DNA of 64,000 nucleotides from Lonepinella sp042485795 (GCF_042485795.1 NZ_CP169368.1:124001-188000); one strand, 5' to 3'; positions 14,824 through 28,263 are shown, counted from the stretch's first letter. The notes: a model not told the origin generated them from the letters alone. Program-made: numbers and translations.

Positions 14824-14867
14824 ACCGCACTTTACTTTTATTATGATCTCATTAAGCAAAGTGCGGT
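14824..14867. terminator. Inverted USS pair between convergent comM and yfbU
   Basis: ACCGCACTTT (14824-14833) and AAAGTGCGGT (14858-14867) face each other in the gap between two convergent genes, followed by a T run at 14871-14876. This is a typical bidirectional USS terminator. Confidence 0.75.
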
Positions 14868-14883
14868 GATTTTTTAAAGATTT

Positions 14884-15378
14884 TTACGCATTCAAAATAT
14901 TCTGAATTTCCTGAATACTTAAATGATAACCATGCGGGCAGTTACGCCATTCATCAAGCATTTTAATGTATTTATCCCACATTGGGGTTTGTGAATCACA
15001 GCCATGTTCACAACGCATAAATTCTTGATATTTGCCTTCCACACCCGTAATAAAACGCAAGTAGCTTAAATATTTTTTCTCACGCACTGCACAATAGCCC
15101 ACGAATTGTAAGCGGTGTGGGGTAACAGTGGATTTATCCGTTAAATTATTGTATGAAACGTGTAAGGCTTTATACATTTCAAGTGTGTCTAGCACGGTTT
15201 GGCATTCTTCTAATGAAATATTGCTAAACTCTTGATCAAGTTCTTTTAATTCACGTGCAAAACCACCTTTGACAATGGTTTCTAAACGGCTATATTTGGC
15301 TTTGTTTTCTGGTTCAAGTAAACCCATTAATTTATATTGGTTGGCTAAAATTAAGCGTTGGGTTGAGGTCATTTCCAT
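14884..15378 (-). CDS. yfbU: YfbU family protein (UPF0304)
   Basis: A conserved gammaproteobacterial protein of about 164 residues whose biochemical role is not established; in E. coli YfbU has been linked to toxin-mediated cell death. Family features are the start MEMTSTQRLILANQYKLMGLL, HRLQFVGYCAVREKKYL in the middle, and the C-terminal WRNCPHGYHLSIQEIQNIL. It is helical and soluble, with no signal peptide. It lies 10 bp downstream of mlaA on the same strand and may share its transcript. Confidence 0.9.
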   Translation of the reverse strand: MEMTSTQRLILANQYKLMGLLEPENKAKYSRLETIVKGGFARELKELDQEFSNISLEECQTVLDTLEMYKALHVSYNNLTDKSTVTPHRLQFVGYCAVREKKYLSYLRFITGVEGKYQEFMRCEHGCDSQTPMWDKYIKMLDEWRNCPHGYHLSIQEIQNILNA

Positions 15379-15388
15379 GATAAATTCC

Positions 15389-16153
15389 TTATTTAGTTTT
15401 TATTTCATCAATGCTATTCAGATCATCTTCTGATAATCCTGTTTCTTTTATTTTGACATTGCCATCGGTGGCTTTATATTCAAGGTTTTGATAATAGGCT
15501 TCACGGAAAGTGATATAAGGATCTTGAGCCTGATCGAGTAAAGCTTCTTTATCCATAGCTTTGGCTCGAGTATCGACAACCTGAACACCCGTTTTCACTA
15601 AGGACCACGCCCCACCAACCCAGTGCCAGAATGGATATGTATAAGCGGTATCCACTACCGAACTCGTTAATTCCCGTGGCGTAGTCGCATTATATACTGG
15701 CAACACAATATATGTTCCTGGCTCTACACCATAACTGCCAAGACTATCACCGAAAGTACGTTGATGTTCAATTTTAAGCGGATCGCTATAACTTGCCCAG
15801 TCAATTAAACCGCCTAAACCAAAGGTTGAGTTAATCACAAAACGATTAAAGTGTACCATGGCTTTTTTGCCTTCACCTTCCAATAATCGGTTAACAAAGC
15901 TGACTGGTTCATCTAGGTTATTGGCGACATTAGAGATGCCTGTAGTCACAGGGCTAGGCAAAGCATTCCAGCCTTTTGCTACGGGTTTTAATAGATAAGG
16001 ATCTAACACTTTATAGTTAAAATCCCACATTGTGCGGTTAAAACCTTGCAGTGGATCATTACGTTCGCCTGTGACAGGATCTAATGTGTTCGTGCAGCCA
16101 CTCAGTAAAACGATACTACAAAGTGCGGTGGATAATATTACTGTTTTTTTCAT
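15389..16153 (-). CDS. mlaA: MlaA (VacJ), outer-membrane phospholipid-retrograde lipoprotein
   Basis: MlaA sits in the outer membrane with porins and removes misplaced phospholipids from the outer leaflet, passing them to MlaC. The start chosen is MKKTVILSTALC at 16153; an in-frame TTG at 16168 is upstream. A lipoprotein signal with lipobox LLSGC puts the lipidated Cys at residue 19. Family motifs are DPLQGFNRTMWDFNYKVLDPYLLKPVAKGW, NLDEPVSFVNRLL and FGLGGLIDWA. It is 254 residues, the normal length. The other mla genes are not in this window. Confidence 0.94.
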   Translation of the reverse strand: MKKTVILSTALCSIVLLSGCTNTLDPVTGERNDPLQGFNRTMWDFNYKVLDPYLLKPVAKGWNALPSPVTTGISNVANNLDEPVSFVNRLLEGEGKKAMVHFNRFVINSTFGLGGLIDWASYSDPLKIEHQRTFGDSLGSYGVEPGTYIVLPVYNATTPRELTSSVVDTAYTYPFWHWVGGAWSLVKTGVQVVDTRAKAMDKEALLDQAQDPYITFREAYYQNLEYKATDGNVKIKETGLSEDDLNSIDEIKTK

Positions 16154-16247
16154 CTGATTTGTTCTCAAATAAATTTTTTCCTATTGTAAATGAGTTAGGC
16201 GAAATCTACAAAAAAATTTACCGCAGTTGGAATAAAATCTTGCATAA

Positions 16248-16286
16248 GATGAATATTAATTCATTTTAGTTGCATAAATATATATT
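16248..16286 (+). promoter_or_regulatory. Two ARG boxes (ArgR operator) upstream of carA
   Basis: Box 1 (16248-16265) contains TGAATATTAATTCA, a perfect match to the ArgR core TGAAT-WWWW-ATTCA. After the standard 3-bp spacer, box 2 (16269-16286) is a weaker match (TGCATAAATATATA). Two boxes with a 3-bp spacing are the canonical ArgR operator layout. This predicts arginine repression of carAB, as in E. coli. They lie just upstream of the promoter at 16295-16323, so they may act on that promoter or on another one overlapping the boxes. Confidence 0.75.
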
Positions 16287-16294
16287 ATTGCAAC

Positions 16295-16323
16295 TTTACA
16301 AGATGATCTGGGCTTGATAAAAT
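16295..16323 (+). promoter_or_regulatory. Sigma-70 promoter of carA
   Basis: -35 TTTACA (16295-16300), 17-bp spacer, -10 TAAAAT (16318-16323). Transcription would start near 16330, leaving a leader of about 88 nt before carA. Confidence 0.7.
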
Positions 16324-16417
16324 AGCTCGAATTTAATCAATTCATCTCGAGATTGCAGTAAGCAATCTTAGGTTAATGAATATTTGTAAGTGTTCAACCA
16401 CACAATCAGGAGTAATT

Positions 16418-17545
16418 ATGTCCGCACAAGCCATTCTCGTGCTTGCTGACGGTAGTGTTTTTCACGGCACCTCTATCGGTGCTGACGGTCACACTATCGG
16501 CGAAGTCGTTTTTAATACCGCCATGACTGGCTATCAAGAAATTTTAACTGATCCTTCCTATTTTCAACAAATCGTTACGCTCACTTATCCGCATATTGGC
16601 AACACAGGTTGCAATACTGAAGATCTTGAAAGTCATCAAGTTTTTGCCTCTGGTTTAATTATTCGTGATCTACCGTTAATTCATAGCAATTTCCGTGCCA
16701 ATCAAAGTTTAGGTGAGTATTTAAAATCCAATAATGTGGTAGCGATTGCCGATATTGACACTCGCCGCTTAACCCGAATTTTGCGTGATAAAGGGACGCA
16801 AGCTGGCTGCATTATGACAGGCGAAGTTGATGAGAAGAAAGCCTTAGAATTAGCCTTAAGTTTCGGCTCAATGGCAGGCAAAGATTTGGCTCAAGCAGTC
16901 ACATCAAGCGAAGCCTATCAATGGACACAAGGTGAATGGCAATTAGGTAAAGGCTATGTTGAAGCGAAAAATCCTGAATTTAATATCGTAGCTTATGATT
17001 TCGGCGTAAAACGTAATATTTTAAGAATGTTGGCTGAACGGGGTTGCAATATTACGGTTGTGCCTGCCAAAACGCCAGCGGAAGAAGTGTTAGCCTTAAA
17101 TCCAGACGGTATTTTTCTTTCCAACGGACCAGGCGATCCAGAACCTTGTGATTATGCCATTTCAGCAATCCAAACCTTGTTAAAAAGCAAAAAACCAATT
17201 TTCGGCATTTGTTTAGGGCATCAACTTTTAGGCTTAGCTGCAGGTGGCAAAACCAAAAAAATGCCATTTGGGCATCACGGAGCCAATCACCCTGTGCAAG
17301 ATTTAGACAGTGGCAATGTGTTGATTACTAGCCAAAACCACGGTTTTGAAGTGGATGAACACAGCTTGCCAGCTAATGTTCGTGTAACTCATCGTTCGTT
17401 GTTTGATAATTCGGTGCAAGGGATTGAATTAACCGACCAATCGGCATTCTCTTTCCAAGGACACCCAGAAGCGAGTCCAGGTCCGAATGATGTGGCGTAT
17501 TTGTTTGACAGATTTATTGATAACTTAAGAGCAGCGAAAGTGTAA
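16418..17545 (+). CDS. carA: Carbamoyl-phosphate synthase small subunit CarA
   Basis: Glutamine amidotransferase subunit that makes ammonia for CarB; the product carbamoyl phosphate feeds arginine and pyrimidine synthesis. It is 375 residues from ATG 16418 (ribosome site AGGAG at 16409-16413), which is preferred over an in-frame ATG 42 bp upstream. The N-terminal CPSase domain contains GEVVFNTAMTGYQEILTDPSY. The class I amidotransferase domain has GPGDPEPCDY, the nucleophile Cys in FGICLGHQLLG and the HPEASPGP catalytic His/Glu. It is followed by a Fic gene and then carB, an unusual interruption of the carAB pair. Confidence 0.97.
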   Translation: MSAQAILVLADGSVFHGTSIGADGHTIGEVVFNTAMTGYQEILTDPSYFQQIVTLTYPHIGNTGCNTEDLESHQVFASGLIIRDLPLIHSNFRANQSLGEYLKSNNVVAIADIDTRRLTRILRDKGTQAGCIMTGEVDEKKALELALSFGSMAGKDLAQAVTSSEAYQWTQGEWQLGKGYVEAKNPEFNIVAYDFGVKRNILRMLAERGCNITVVPAKTPAEEVLALNPDGIFLSNGPGDPEPCDYAISAIQTLLKSKKPIFGICLGHQLLGLAAGGKTKKMPFGHHGANHPVQDLDSGNVLITSQNHGFEVDEHSLPANVRVTHRSLFDNSVQGIELTDQSAFSFQGHPEASPGPNDVAYLFDRFIDNLRAAKV

Positions 17546-17551
17546 CAACCA

Positions 17552-18208
17552 ATGCAAAATAAATTTAATTTAACCTTGCAAGAAAATCGTTTCTTAGCGA
17601 AAAAGAATATTGTGGAAGTGATCCACAGTATTTCACGCTTAGAAAACGTCAACACCACCTTTCCACAAACGCAAACCATTGTGAGTGGCATGGCGGTTAG
17701 CGGTGTTTCCACTGATGATGTGCAGGTGATTTTAAATTTAAAAAATGCGTGGCAGTTTATCTTGAAAGCGGATTCACCGTTTGATTTGGCGTTTGCCTGC
17801 AAAATCAATGGCTTTGTTGCCTATAACGAATCGCTGGCGTGGGGCGAATTACGCACAGGCAATGTGGGGATTAGCGGTGTGGCTTATATGCCAGAGATAC
17901 CGAATCAACAAGCTGTTGAACAAACCTTTGAGCAAATTCAGCGTTCCCCCCTTTCGGCAACGGAAAAAGCCTTAAAACTGATGTACTACATGATGCGTAA
18001 TCAGTTATTTTGGGACGGCAACAAACGCACGGCGATTATTTGTGCCAATTATCTGCTGATTCAAGCAGGGGCTGGCGTGTTAAACATTAACGAACAACAA
18101 CTAGAACAATGGCACGAATTGCTTTCTCAATTTTATGAAAGTGGTGATGATACGCAGATTATGGAATGGACGTATCAGCATTGTTTGTATGGGATTTTAA
18201 AAGATTAA
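17552..18208 (+). CDS. Fic-domain protein with altered catalytic motif, between carA and carB
   Basis: Fic proteins transfer AMP or related groups from nucleotides to target hydroxyls, using a His in the motif HxFx(D/E)GNxxR. This 218-residue protein has the Fic fold signs: LNLKNAWQFIL, the flap-like ELRTGNVGISGVAYMP, and the core NQLFWDGNKRTAIICANYLL near residue 150. The position normally held by His is Gln (QLFWDGNKR), so AMP transfer may be lost or changed. The N-terminal region TIVSGMAVSGVS resembles segments that carry the inhibitory Glu in related proteins, but Ser is found there. It starts 6 bp after carA and ends 18 bp before carB, so it should be cotranscribed with both. The target is unknown, and it could be an inactive remnant. 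Confidence 0.85.
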   Translation: MQNKFNLTLQENRFLAKKNIVEVIHSISRLENVNTTFPQTQTIVSGMAVSGVSTDDVQVILNLKNAWQFILKADSPFDLAFACKINGFVAYNESLAWGELRTGNVGISGVAYMPEIPNQQAVEQTFEQIQRSPLSATEKALKLMYYMMRNQLFWDGNKRTAIICANYLLIQAGAGVLNINEQQLEQWHELLSQFYESGDDTQIMEWTYQHCLYGILKD

Positions 18209-18226
18209 AGAAGATAGGAAATAAAA

Positions 18227-21200
18227 ATGCCAAAACGTAACGACATAAACACAATATTAATTATCGGGGCTGGTCCGATTGTGATCGGTCAAGCCTGTGA
18301 ATTTGACTATTCAGGGGCACAAGCCTGTAAAGCCTTGCGAGAAGAAGGCTATAAAGTGGTGTTGGTTAACTCCAACCCGGCCACCATTATGACTGACCCG
18401 AATATGGCGGATGTGACCTACATTGAACCGATTCAATGGCAAACGGTGGAAAAAATCATTGAAAAAGAACGCCCTGATGCGATTTTGCCGACCATGGGCG
18501 GACAAACGGCGTTGAATTGTGCGTTGGATTTATCCAAAAACGGTGTGTTGAAAAAATACAATGTGGAACTCATCGGGGCGACCGAAGATGCCATTGATAA
18601 AGCCGAAGACCGTGGGCGTTTCAAAGAAGCGATGGCGAAAATTGGTTTAAATACACCGCGTTCTTTTGTATGTCACACCTTTGATGAGGCGTGGAAAGCC
18701 CAAGAAGCTGTCGGCTTTCCGACCCTAATTCGTCCGTCTTTCACCATGGGCGGTTCAGGCGGTGGGATTGCTTATAACCGTGATGAATTTCAAGCCATTT
18801 GTGAACGGGGTTTTGATGCGTCACCGACCCACGAACTGTTGATTGAGCAGTCGGTATTGGGCTGGAAAGAATACGAAATGGAAGTGGTGCGTGATAAAGC
18901 GGACAACTGTATTATCGTGTGTTCCATTGAAAACTTTGACCCAATGGGCGTGCATACGGGCGACAGCATCACCGTTGCCCCAGCTCAAACCTTGACCGAT
19001 AAAGAATACCAAATTATGCGTAATGCAAGCCTTGCAGTGTTGCGTGAAATCGGCGTGGATACGGGCGGTTCAAACGTGCAATTTGCCATTAATCCCGACA
19101 ATGGCGAGATGATCGTGATTGAAATGAACCCACGAGTGAGCCGTTCTTCTGCATTGGCAAGTAAAGCAACAGGCTTCCCGATTGCCAAAGTGGCAGCCAA
19201 ATTGGCAGTGGGTTATACGCTTAACGAACTGCGTAACGACATTACAGGCGGTTTAATTCCAGCATCTTTTGAGCCGTCCATTGACTATGTGGTGACCAAA
19301 GTGCCTCGTTTTGCTTTCGAGAAATTCCCACAAGCGGACGACCGTTTAACCACCCAAATGAAATCCGTGGGTGAAGTGATGGCAATGGGTCGCACGTTCC
19401 AAGAAAGTTTGCAAAAAGCCTTGCGTGGCTTAGAGACAGGGATTTGCGGTTTTAATTTGCTTTCTGAAGAACCTGAAAAAATCCGTAGCGAATTAGGCAA
19501 CCCCGGATCTAACCGCATTTTATATGTGGCGGATGCGTTCGGAGCAGGTTTCAGCTTGGAAGAAGTGCATCATTACTCCAAAATCGATCCTTGGTTCTTG
19601 ATTCAAATTCAAGACTTAGTACAAGAAGAATTAGCGTTAGAAAAACGCACGTTAGACGAATTAGATTACGCCGAACTTCGCCGTTTAAAACGCAAAGGAT
19701 TTTCCGATAAACGTATCGGTCAGCTCACCAAAGCAGGAGAAAGTGCGGTCAGAAATAAACGCGTTTTATTAAACCTACACCCAGTTTACAAACGGGTGGA
19801 TACCTGTGCGGGTGAGTTTAAATCGGATACTGCCTATCTTTATTCCACCTATGAAGAAGAATGTGAAAGCCGTCCATCAGATCGCAAAAAAATTATGATT
19901 TTAGGCGGTGGCCCGAACCGTATCGGACAAGGCATTGAGTTTGACTATTGCTGCGTTCACGCTGCCCTTGCCTTGCGTGAAAGCGGTTTTGAAACCATTA
20001 TGGTCAACTGCAACCCTGAAACGGTTTCTACCGATTTTGATACGTCTGAACGTTTATATTTTGAGCCGTTGACATTGGAAGACGTGTTAGAAATTATCCA
20101 CGTGGAAAATCCGTACGGCGTGATTGTGCATTACGGCGGCCAAACGCCGTTAAAATTGGCGAACGCTTTGCACGACAACGGCGTGAACATTATCGGCACG
20201 TCCGCAGATAGCATTGATGCTGCCGAAGACCGTGAACGTTTCCAAAAAATCTTGTACGATCTCGGCTTAAAACAACCGAATAACCGCACCGCTCGCAATG
20301 TGGTGGAAGCGGTGAAATTGGCGGGCGAAGTGGGTTATCCGTTGGTGGTGCGTCCGTCTTATGTGTTGGGCGGTCGGGCGATGCAGATTGTGTATAACGT
20401 GGATGAACTCAATAAATATATGCGTGAAGCGGTGCAAGTGTCGGAAGACAGCCCGATTTTGCTTGACCATTTCTTAAACAACGCCATTGAAGTGGACGTG
20501 GACTGTATTTGTGACGGCAAAGACGTGGTGATTGGTGGCATTATGCAACACATTGAACAGGCAGGGATCCACAGTGGTGACTCCGCTTGTTCTTTACCGC
20601 CATATTCCTTGAGCCAGCCAATTCAAGATGAAATCCGCCGTCAAACGGCAGCAATGGCGCAAGCGTTAAAAGTTGTTGGTTTGATGAACGTACAATTTGC
20701 CGTGCAAGATAACGTGATTTATGTGTTAGAAGTGAATCCACGTGCCAGCCGTACCGTGCCATTTGTCAGCAAAGCCACAGGTCGTTCCTTGGCGAAAATT
20801 GCGGCTCGAGTGATGGCAGGCATTTCATTGGCGGAACAAGGTATTCAAGGGGAAATTATCCCCCACTACTATTCAGTGAAAGAAGCGGTGTTCCCGTTCA
20901 TTAAATTCCCCGGTGTGGACACCATTCTTGGACCTGAAATGCGTTCAACAGGTGAAGTTATGGGCGTAGGTAAAACTTTCTCAGAAGCTTTCTTGAAAGC
21001 AGAATTAGGGGCGAATGAACGAATTCCAAAAACAGGTAAAGTGTTTGTTTCTGTGGATAACAAAGACAAAGACCGCCTGTTGCCTGTGGCACATCGTTTG
21101 CAAGAACAAGGCTATGGCTTGTGTGCCACTATCGGCACGGCAAAATTCCTAAAAGAAAACGGTGTATTCGCTCAAATCGTCAACAAAGTGCGTGAAGGTC

Positions 21201-21430
21201 GTCCGCATATTGTGGATGCCATTAAAAACAGTGAGATTGCGATGATTATTAATACTGTTGGCAGCAGCCCAGAAAGTATTACAGATAGCCATTCTATTCG
21301 CCAAAGTGCATTGCAACAAAAAGTCTTTTTACAAACCACTTTATCAGGGGCAGAAGCCCTAGTTGAGGGCGTGAAAAGTTTAGATGGTTGTGATGTGTAT
21401 TCTGTGCAAACACTGCATCAGAGTTTGTAG
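18227..21430 (+). CDS. carB: Carbamoyl-phosphate synthase large subunit CarB
   Basis: Large subunit that uses two ATP, bicarbonate and ammonia from CarA to make carbamoyl phosphate. It is 1067 residues with the expected duplicated ATP-grasp halves: the first opens with TILIIGAGPIVIGQACEFDYSG and the second with MILGGGPNRIGQGIEFDYCCVHA near residue 560. Each half has its LIRPSFTMGGSGGG / VVRPSYVLGGRAMQ loop and EMNPRVSRSSALASKATGFP / EVNPRASRTVPFVSKATG motif. The C-terminal MGS-like allosteric domain (about 935-1067) starts near GKVFVSVDNKDKD. The ribosome site AGATAGGA precedes the ATG. A strong terminator lies 63 bp after the stop. Confidence 0.97.
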   Translation: MPKRNDINTILIIGAGPIVIGQACEFDYSGAQACKALREEGYKVVLVNSNPATIMTDPNMADVTYIEPIQWQTVEKIIEKERPDAILPTMGGQTALNCALDLSKNGVLKKYNVELIGATEDAIDKAEDRGRFKEAMAKIGLNTPRSFVCHTFDEAWKAQEAVGFPTLIRPSFTMGGSGGGIAYNRDEFQAICERGFDASPTHELLIEQSVLGWKEYEMEVVRDKADNCIIVCSIENFDPMGVHTGDSITVAPAQTLTDKEYQIMRNASLAVLREIGVDTGGSNVQFAINPDNGEMIVIEMNPRVSRSSALASKATGFPIAKVAAKLAVGYTLNELRNDITGGLIPASFEPSIDYVVTKVPRFAFEKFPQADDRLTTQMKSVGEVMAMGRTFQESLQKALRGLETGICGFNLLSEEPEKIRSELGNPGSNRILYVADAFGAGFSLEEVHHYSKIDPWFLIQIQDLVQEELALEKRTLDELDYAELRRLKRKGFSDKRIGQLTKAGESAVRNKRVLLNLHPVYKRVDTCAGEFKSDTAYLYSTYEEECESRPSDRKKIMILGGGPNRIGQGIEFDYCCVHAALALRESGFETIMVNCNPETVSTDFDTSERLYFEPLTLEDVLEIIHVENPYGVIVHYGGQTPLKLANALHDNGVNIIGTSADSIDAAEDRERFQKILYDLGLKQPNNRTARNVVEAVKLAGEVGYPLVVRPSYVLGGRAMQIVYNVDELNKYMREAVQVSEDSPILLDHFLNNAIEVDVDCICDGKDVVIGGIMQHIEQAGIHSGDSACSLPPYSLSQPIQDEIRRQTAAMAQALKVVGLMNVQFAVQDNVIYVLEVNPRASRTVPFVSKATGRSLAKIAARVMAGISLAEQGIQGEIIPHYYSVKEAVFPFIKFPGVDTILGPEMRSTGEVMGVGKTFSEAFLKAELGANERIPKTGKVFVSVDNKDKDRLLPVAHRLQEQGYGLCATIGTAKFLKENGVFAQIVNKVREGRPHIVDAIKNSEIAMIINTVGSSPESITDSHSIRQSALQQKVFLQTTLSGAEALVEGVKSLDGCDVYSVQTLHQSL

Positions 21431-21493
21431 ATATAGGGCATAGTTGATACAGAAAATAGCAATATTTTTTATCTACTATGCCTATTAAATGAT

Positions 21494-21525
21494 AAAACCC
21501 CAGCTACTCACGTAACTGGGGTTTT
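21494..21525. terminator. Bidirectional terminator between carB and the rRNA operon
   Basis: AAAACCCCAG and CTGGGGTTTT form a perfect 10-bp stem with a 12-nt loop. A and T runs on both sides allow it to end transcription of carB rightward and of the 5S end of the rRNA operon leftward. Confidence 0.85.
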
Positions 21526-21541
21526 ACTTGATAATAAAAAA

Positions 21542-21656
21542 CCTGATGGCGACCTACTCTCACATTGGGATTCCCAACACTACCATCGGCATCACAGCAT
21601 TTCACTTCTGAGTTCGGCATGGGTTCAGGTGGCACTACTGCATTATGACCATCAGG
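21542..21656 (-). rRNA. rrf: 5S ribosomal RNA
   Basis: About 115 nt. The reverse complement contains the conserved CCATGCCGAACTCAGAAGTG and ends in GAGAGTAGG followed by a closing stem (CCTGATGG / CCATCAGG). It is the last gene of the leftward rRNA operon. The ends are set by the terminal stem and may be off by a few bases. Confidence 0.93.
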
Positions 21657-21868
21657 AAATCAGGGTTCAGATAAAACAGGTTTCAGACGGCTGTACCGTG
21701 TGTTATCCTGTATCCTACTTAATTCTTTCCTTTTTGTATTTTGTTCTTTAAATTTGAAACAAGCTGTCTGTTCGATTTTCTTTTTTGTCTGTTCGTTACT
21801 TTCACGCTCTTCAACTGTCTTCTGTCTTCTGACATCTGTCTTCTGAATCAAAACCACTTGAGCGTTGT
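21657..21868 (-). other. 23S-5S spacer with CAGATGACAG-type repeats
   Basis: A 212-bp spacer with no gene. It holds clusters of the degenerate unit CTGTCTTCTG/CATCTGTCTTCTG near 21814-21846 and partial inverse copies near 21665-21690 (CAGATAAAACAGG, CAGACGGCTG). Together these could fold into a processing stem. The same unit occurs in other spacers of this operon. Confidence 0.5.
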
Positions 21869-24906
<3,038 letters not shown>

Positions 24907-25205
24907 ATACAACCTCAAATGTTCTTGCTGCTTCACTTTCGTTTTGCTTGTGCTTTCACATCTTCAGTCGCTGTTTCAACTAAACACTTGACTGCTTTTG
25001 TTCAGTCAAGATTTTTTTCTTCTACTCAGACTTTCTTTCGAAAATCTCTCAGTTTTCAGCTTGTTTCCAATTTTTTAAAGAACATAAGATTATCGGCTTT
25101 CGCCTATCATCATTGTTAAATTAACTTAGTTAAATCAACTAATTTTTTGTTTTTATTTTCCAACTTAGTTAGCTTAACAATGATGATAACAACAAGTTTT
25201 TTGTT
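24907..25205 (-). other. tRNA-Ala to 23S spacer
   Basis: A 299-bp spacer without a gene. In transcript sense it contains a boxA-like antitermination sequence, TGTTCTTTAAAAAATTGG, at 25068-25085, as is usual in the leader before 23S rRNA. Sequence near 25106-25184 (TCATCATTGTTAA and TTAACAATGATGA) forms a 13-bp inverted pair that may be a processing stem. Confidence 0.55.
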
Positions 25206-25281
25206 TGGTGGAGATAAGCGGGATCGAACCGCTGACCTCCTGCGTGCAAGGCAGGCGCTCTCCCAGCTGAGCTATATCCCC
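25206..25281 (-). tRNA. tRNA-Ala (anticodon TGC)
   Basis: A 76-nt cloverleaf including encoded CCA. The reverse complement starts GGGGATATAGCTCAGCTGGG, has the anticodon loop CTTGCAC with anticodon TGC and the T-loop GGTTCGATCCC, and ends ACCA. It lies in the 16S-23S spacer with tRNA-Ile. Confidence 0.97.
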
Positions 25282-25383
25282 ATTCAGATAACAGACAACA
25301 GCTATCAGATGACAGTGTTGCTATTTCTATTCCCTACGCTTACTTTCTCTGCCATCTGACTCCTGTCATCTGACATCTGAAAG
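25282..25383 (-). repeat. tRNA-Ile to tRNA-Ala spacer with inverted repeat
   Basis: A 102-bp spacer containing CAGATGACAG (25306-25315) and CTGTCATCTG (25363-25372), an exact 10-bp inverted pair. Flanking related units (CAGATAACAGACAACAG at 25285-25301, TGACATCTGA at 25371-25380) are further degenerate copies. Confidence 0.7.
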
Positions 25384-25460
<77 letters not shown>

Positions 25461-25677
25461 GTAGGGCTCAGAAGACGGATGACAGAAGACAGATAACAGA
25501 AAAAACTGAACACCCTAACTTCTCATCACAATTACTTTCTTCTGAAATATACTTGCTTTCATCGTTCTATCAAACAATCTGTGTGAACACTTGCTGTCGC
25601 TTCGTTTCTTTGAGTAACAATATCACAGTGACCTGACATTTCTGTCTTCTGTCTTCTGTCATCTGTCCTCTGATTAC
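25461..25677 (-). repeat. 16S to tRNA-Ile spacer with long inverted repeat
   Basis: A 217-bp spacer. Its two ends (25469-25502 and 25639-25672) are inverted copies of about 34 bp built from CAGAAGACAGATGACAGA-like units, 30 of 34 positions matching. The spacer can therefore fold on itself between the 16S 3' end and the tRNA. No gene is visible. Confidence 0.75.
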
Positions 25678-27216
<1,539 letters not shown>

Positions 27217-27542
27217 AAGTTCGATCGCTCAATAAACTGCTTGCTTCTAAATCTTGCTTTTCATTCTCAAAAGAACAAAAAGTTAATGAATTTCTAAGTT
27301 AAGCACCTATTAAGACTTCAAGTTTTATTTAATTTTTTAAAACTAGTCAATCAACAAGTGCCCACACAGATTGTCTGATAAATTATTAAAGAACAAATCG
27401 CTGTTTTAAAGCGAAAATAAAACGACACACTGTTTGATTTCAATTTTCACAACAGCGTGTCGTTGTGTGCAGCGTATTATAGAGATCTGGAAATCCTTTG
27501 CAAGTGTTTTTTGTAAAAAAATCTAAAATTCTATCTGACTGT
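27217..27542 (-). promoter_or_regulatory. rRNA operon promoter and leader
   Basis: The leftward promoter has -35 TTGCAA (27498-27503), a 16-bp spacer and a perfect -10 TATAAT (27476-27481), followed by GC-poor leader sequence. A boxA-like antitermination element, TGTTCTTTAATA, is at 27384-27395 on the minus strand. The stretch just downstream of -10 contains CGACACACTG and its partner CAGCGTGTCG, an inverted repeat at 27423-27462. There is no coding sequence in the 326 bp. Confidence 0.8.
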
Positions 27543-28097
27543 TCAGTTTTTCAGCTTCTTAATCAATTTTGGCAAATCTGCCACGCTATCTAGTACATAA
27601 TCTGCTAATTTTTCACCTTGTTCCGAGATTGGTTTTCCTGTTTTTACCAGTACCTTATAAGCCACATTCGCTGCCATTCCCGCCTGCAAATCTTCCAATT
27701 TATCCCCAACCATAAAAGATCTACTTGGATCAATATTCAATTCTTTAATCGCCTGCAATAACATTCCTCCTTTGGGCTTACGACAATCACATTCTTGCCG
27801 AAACTCACCTTTTCCCTCAGGATGATGCGGACAATAATAAATCCCATCTAAATCAACACCCCGATCTGCCAGTGACCAATCCATCCACTCTGTTAATTGC
27901 AAAAACTGATCTTCGCTAAAATAACCACGTGCAATCCCTGATTGGTTAGTCACTACTACCAACAAATACCCCATGGATTTTAATTGTTGCAAGGCTTCAA
28001 TGCTCCCCTCAATAAATTCAAAATCATCTATTTGATGAACATAACCGTGATCAACATTTAAGGTACCATCCCGATCTAAAAAAATTGCTTTATTCAT
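27543..28097 (-). CDS. gmhB: D-glycero-beta-D-manno-heptose 1,7-bisphosphate 7-phosphatase GmhB
   Basis: HAD phosphatase that removes the 7-phosphate in ADP-heptose synthesis for the lipopolysaccharide or lipooligosaccharide core. It is 184 residues. The motifs are the nucleophile AIFLDRDGTLNVDHGYVH at residues 4-21, VVVTNQSGIARGYF, the zinc-binding CPHHPEGKGEFRQECDCRKP, and MVGDKLEDLQAG. The gene is divergent from metN and lies directly upstream of the rRNA promoter, reading toward it. In E. coli too, gmhB neighbours an rRNA operon and metN, so this is a conserved context. Confidence 0.96.
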   Translation of the reverse strand: MNKAIFLDRDGTLNVDHGYVHQIDDFEFIEGSIEALQQLKSMGYLLVVVTNQSGIARGYFSEDQFLQLTEWMDWSLADRGVDLDGIYYCPHHPEGKGEFRQECDCRKPKGGMLLQAIKELNIDPSRSFMVGDKLEDLQAGMAANVAYKVLVKTGKPISEQGEKLADYVLDSVADLPKLIKKLKN

Positions 28098-28193
28098 TTT
28101 TATTTTCCTTTATATATGACATTTATCCTCTTAATTATCACATAAATGTTCTAATTGATAACGATATATTCTAAAAAGCCAACGAATAATTAT

Positions 28194-28220
28194 TGACATA
28201 GACATATAGACATCTAAAAT
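28194..28220 (+). promoter_or_regulatory. metNIQ promoter overlapped by MetJ boxes
   Basis: TTGACA (28194-28199) and TAAAAT (28215-28220), 15 bp apart, form a sigma-70-like promoter. Two adjacent 8-bp MetJ half-operators lie between them: AGACATAT (28200-28207) and AGACATCT (28208-28215), the second matching the consensus AGACGTCT at 7 of 8 positions. Occupancy would block RNA polymerase, so methionine repression of metNIQ is predicted. Confidence 0.72.
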
Positions 28221-28263
28221 ACACAAAACTATTATATTTTTAATCATTAATTAAAGGGCTTAT

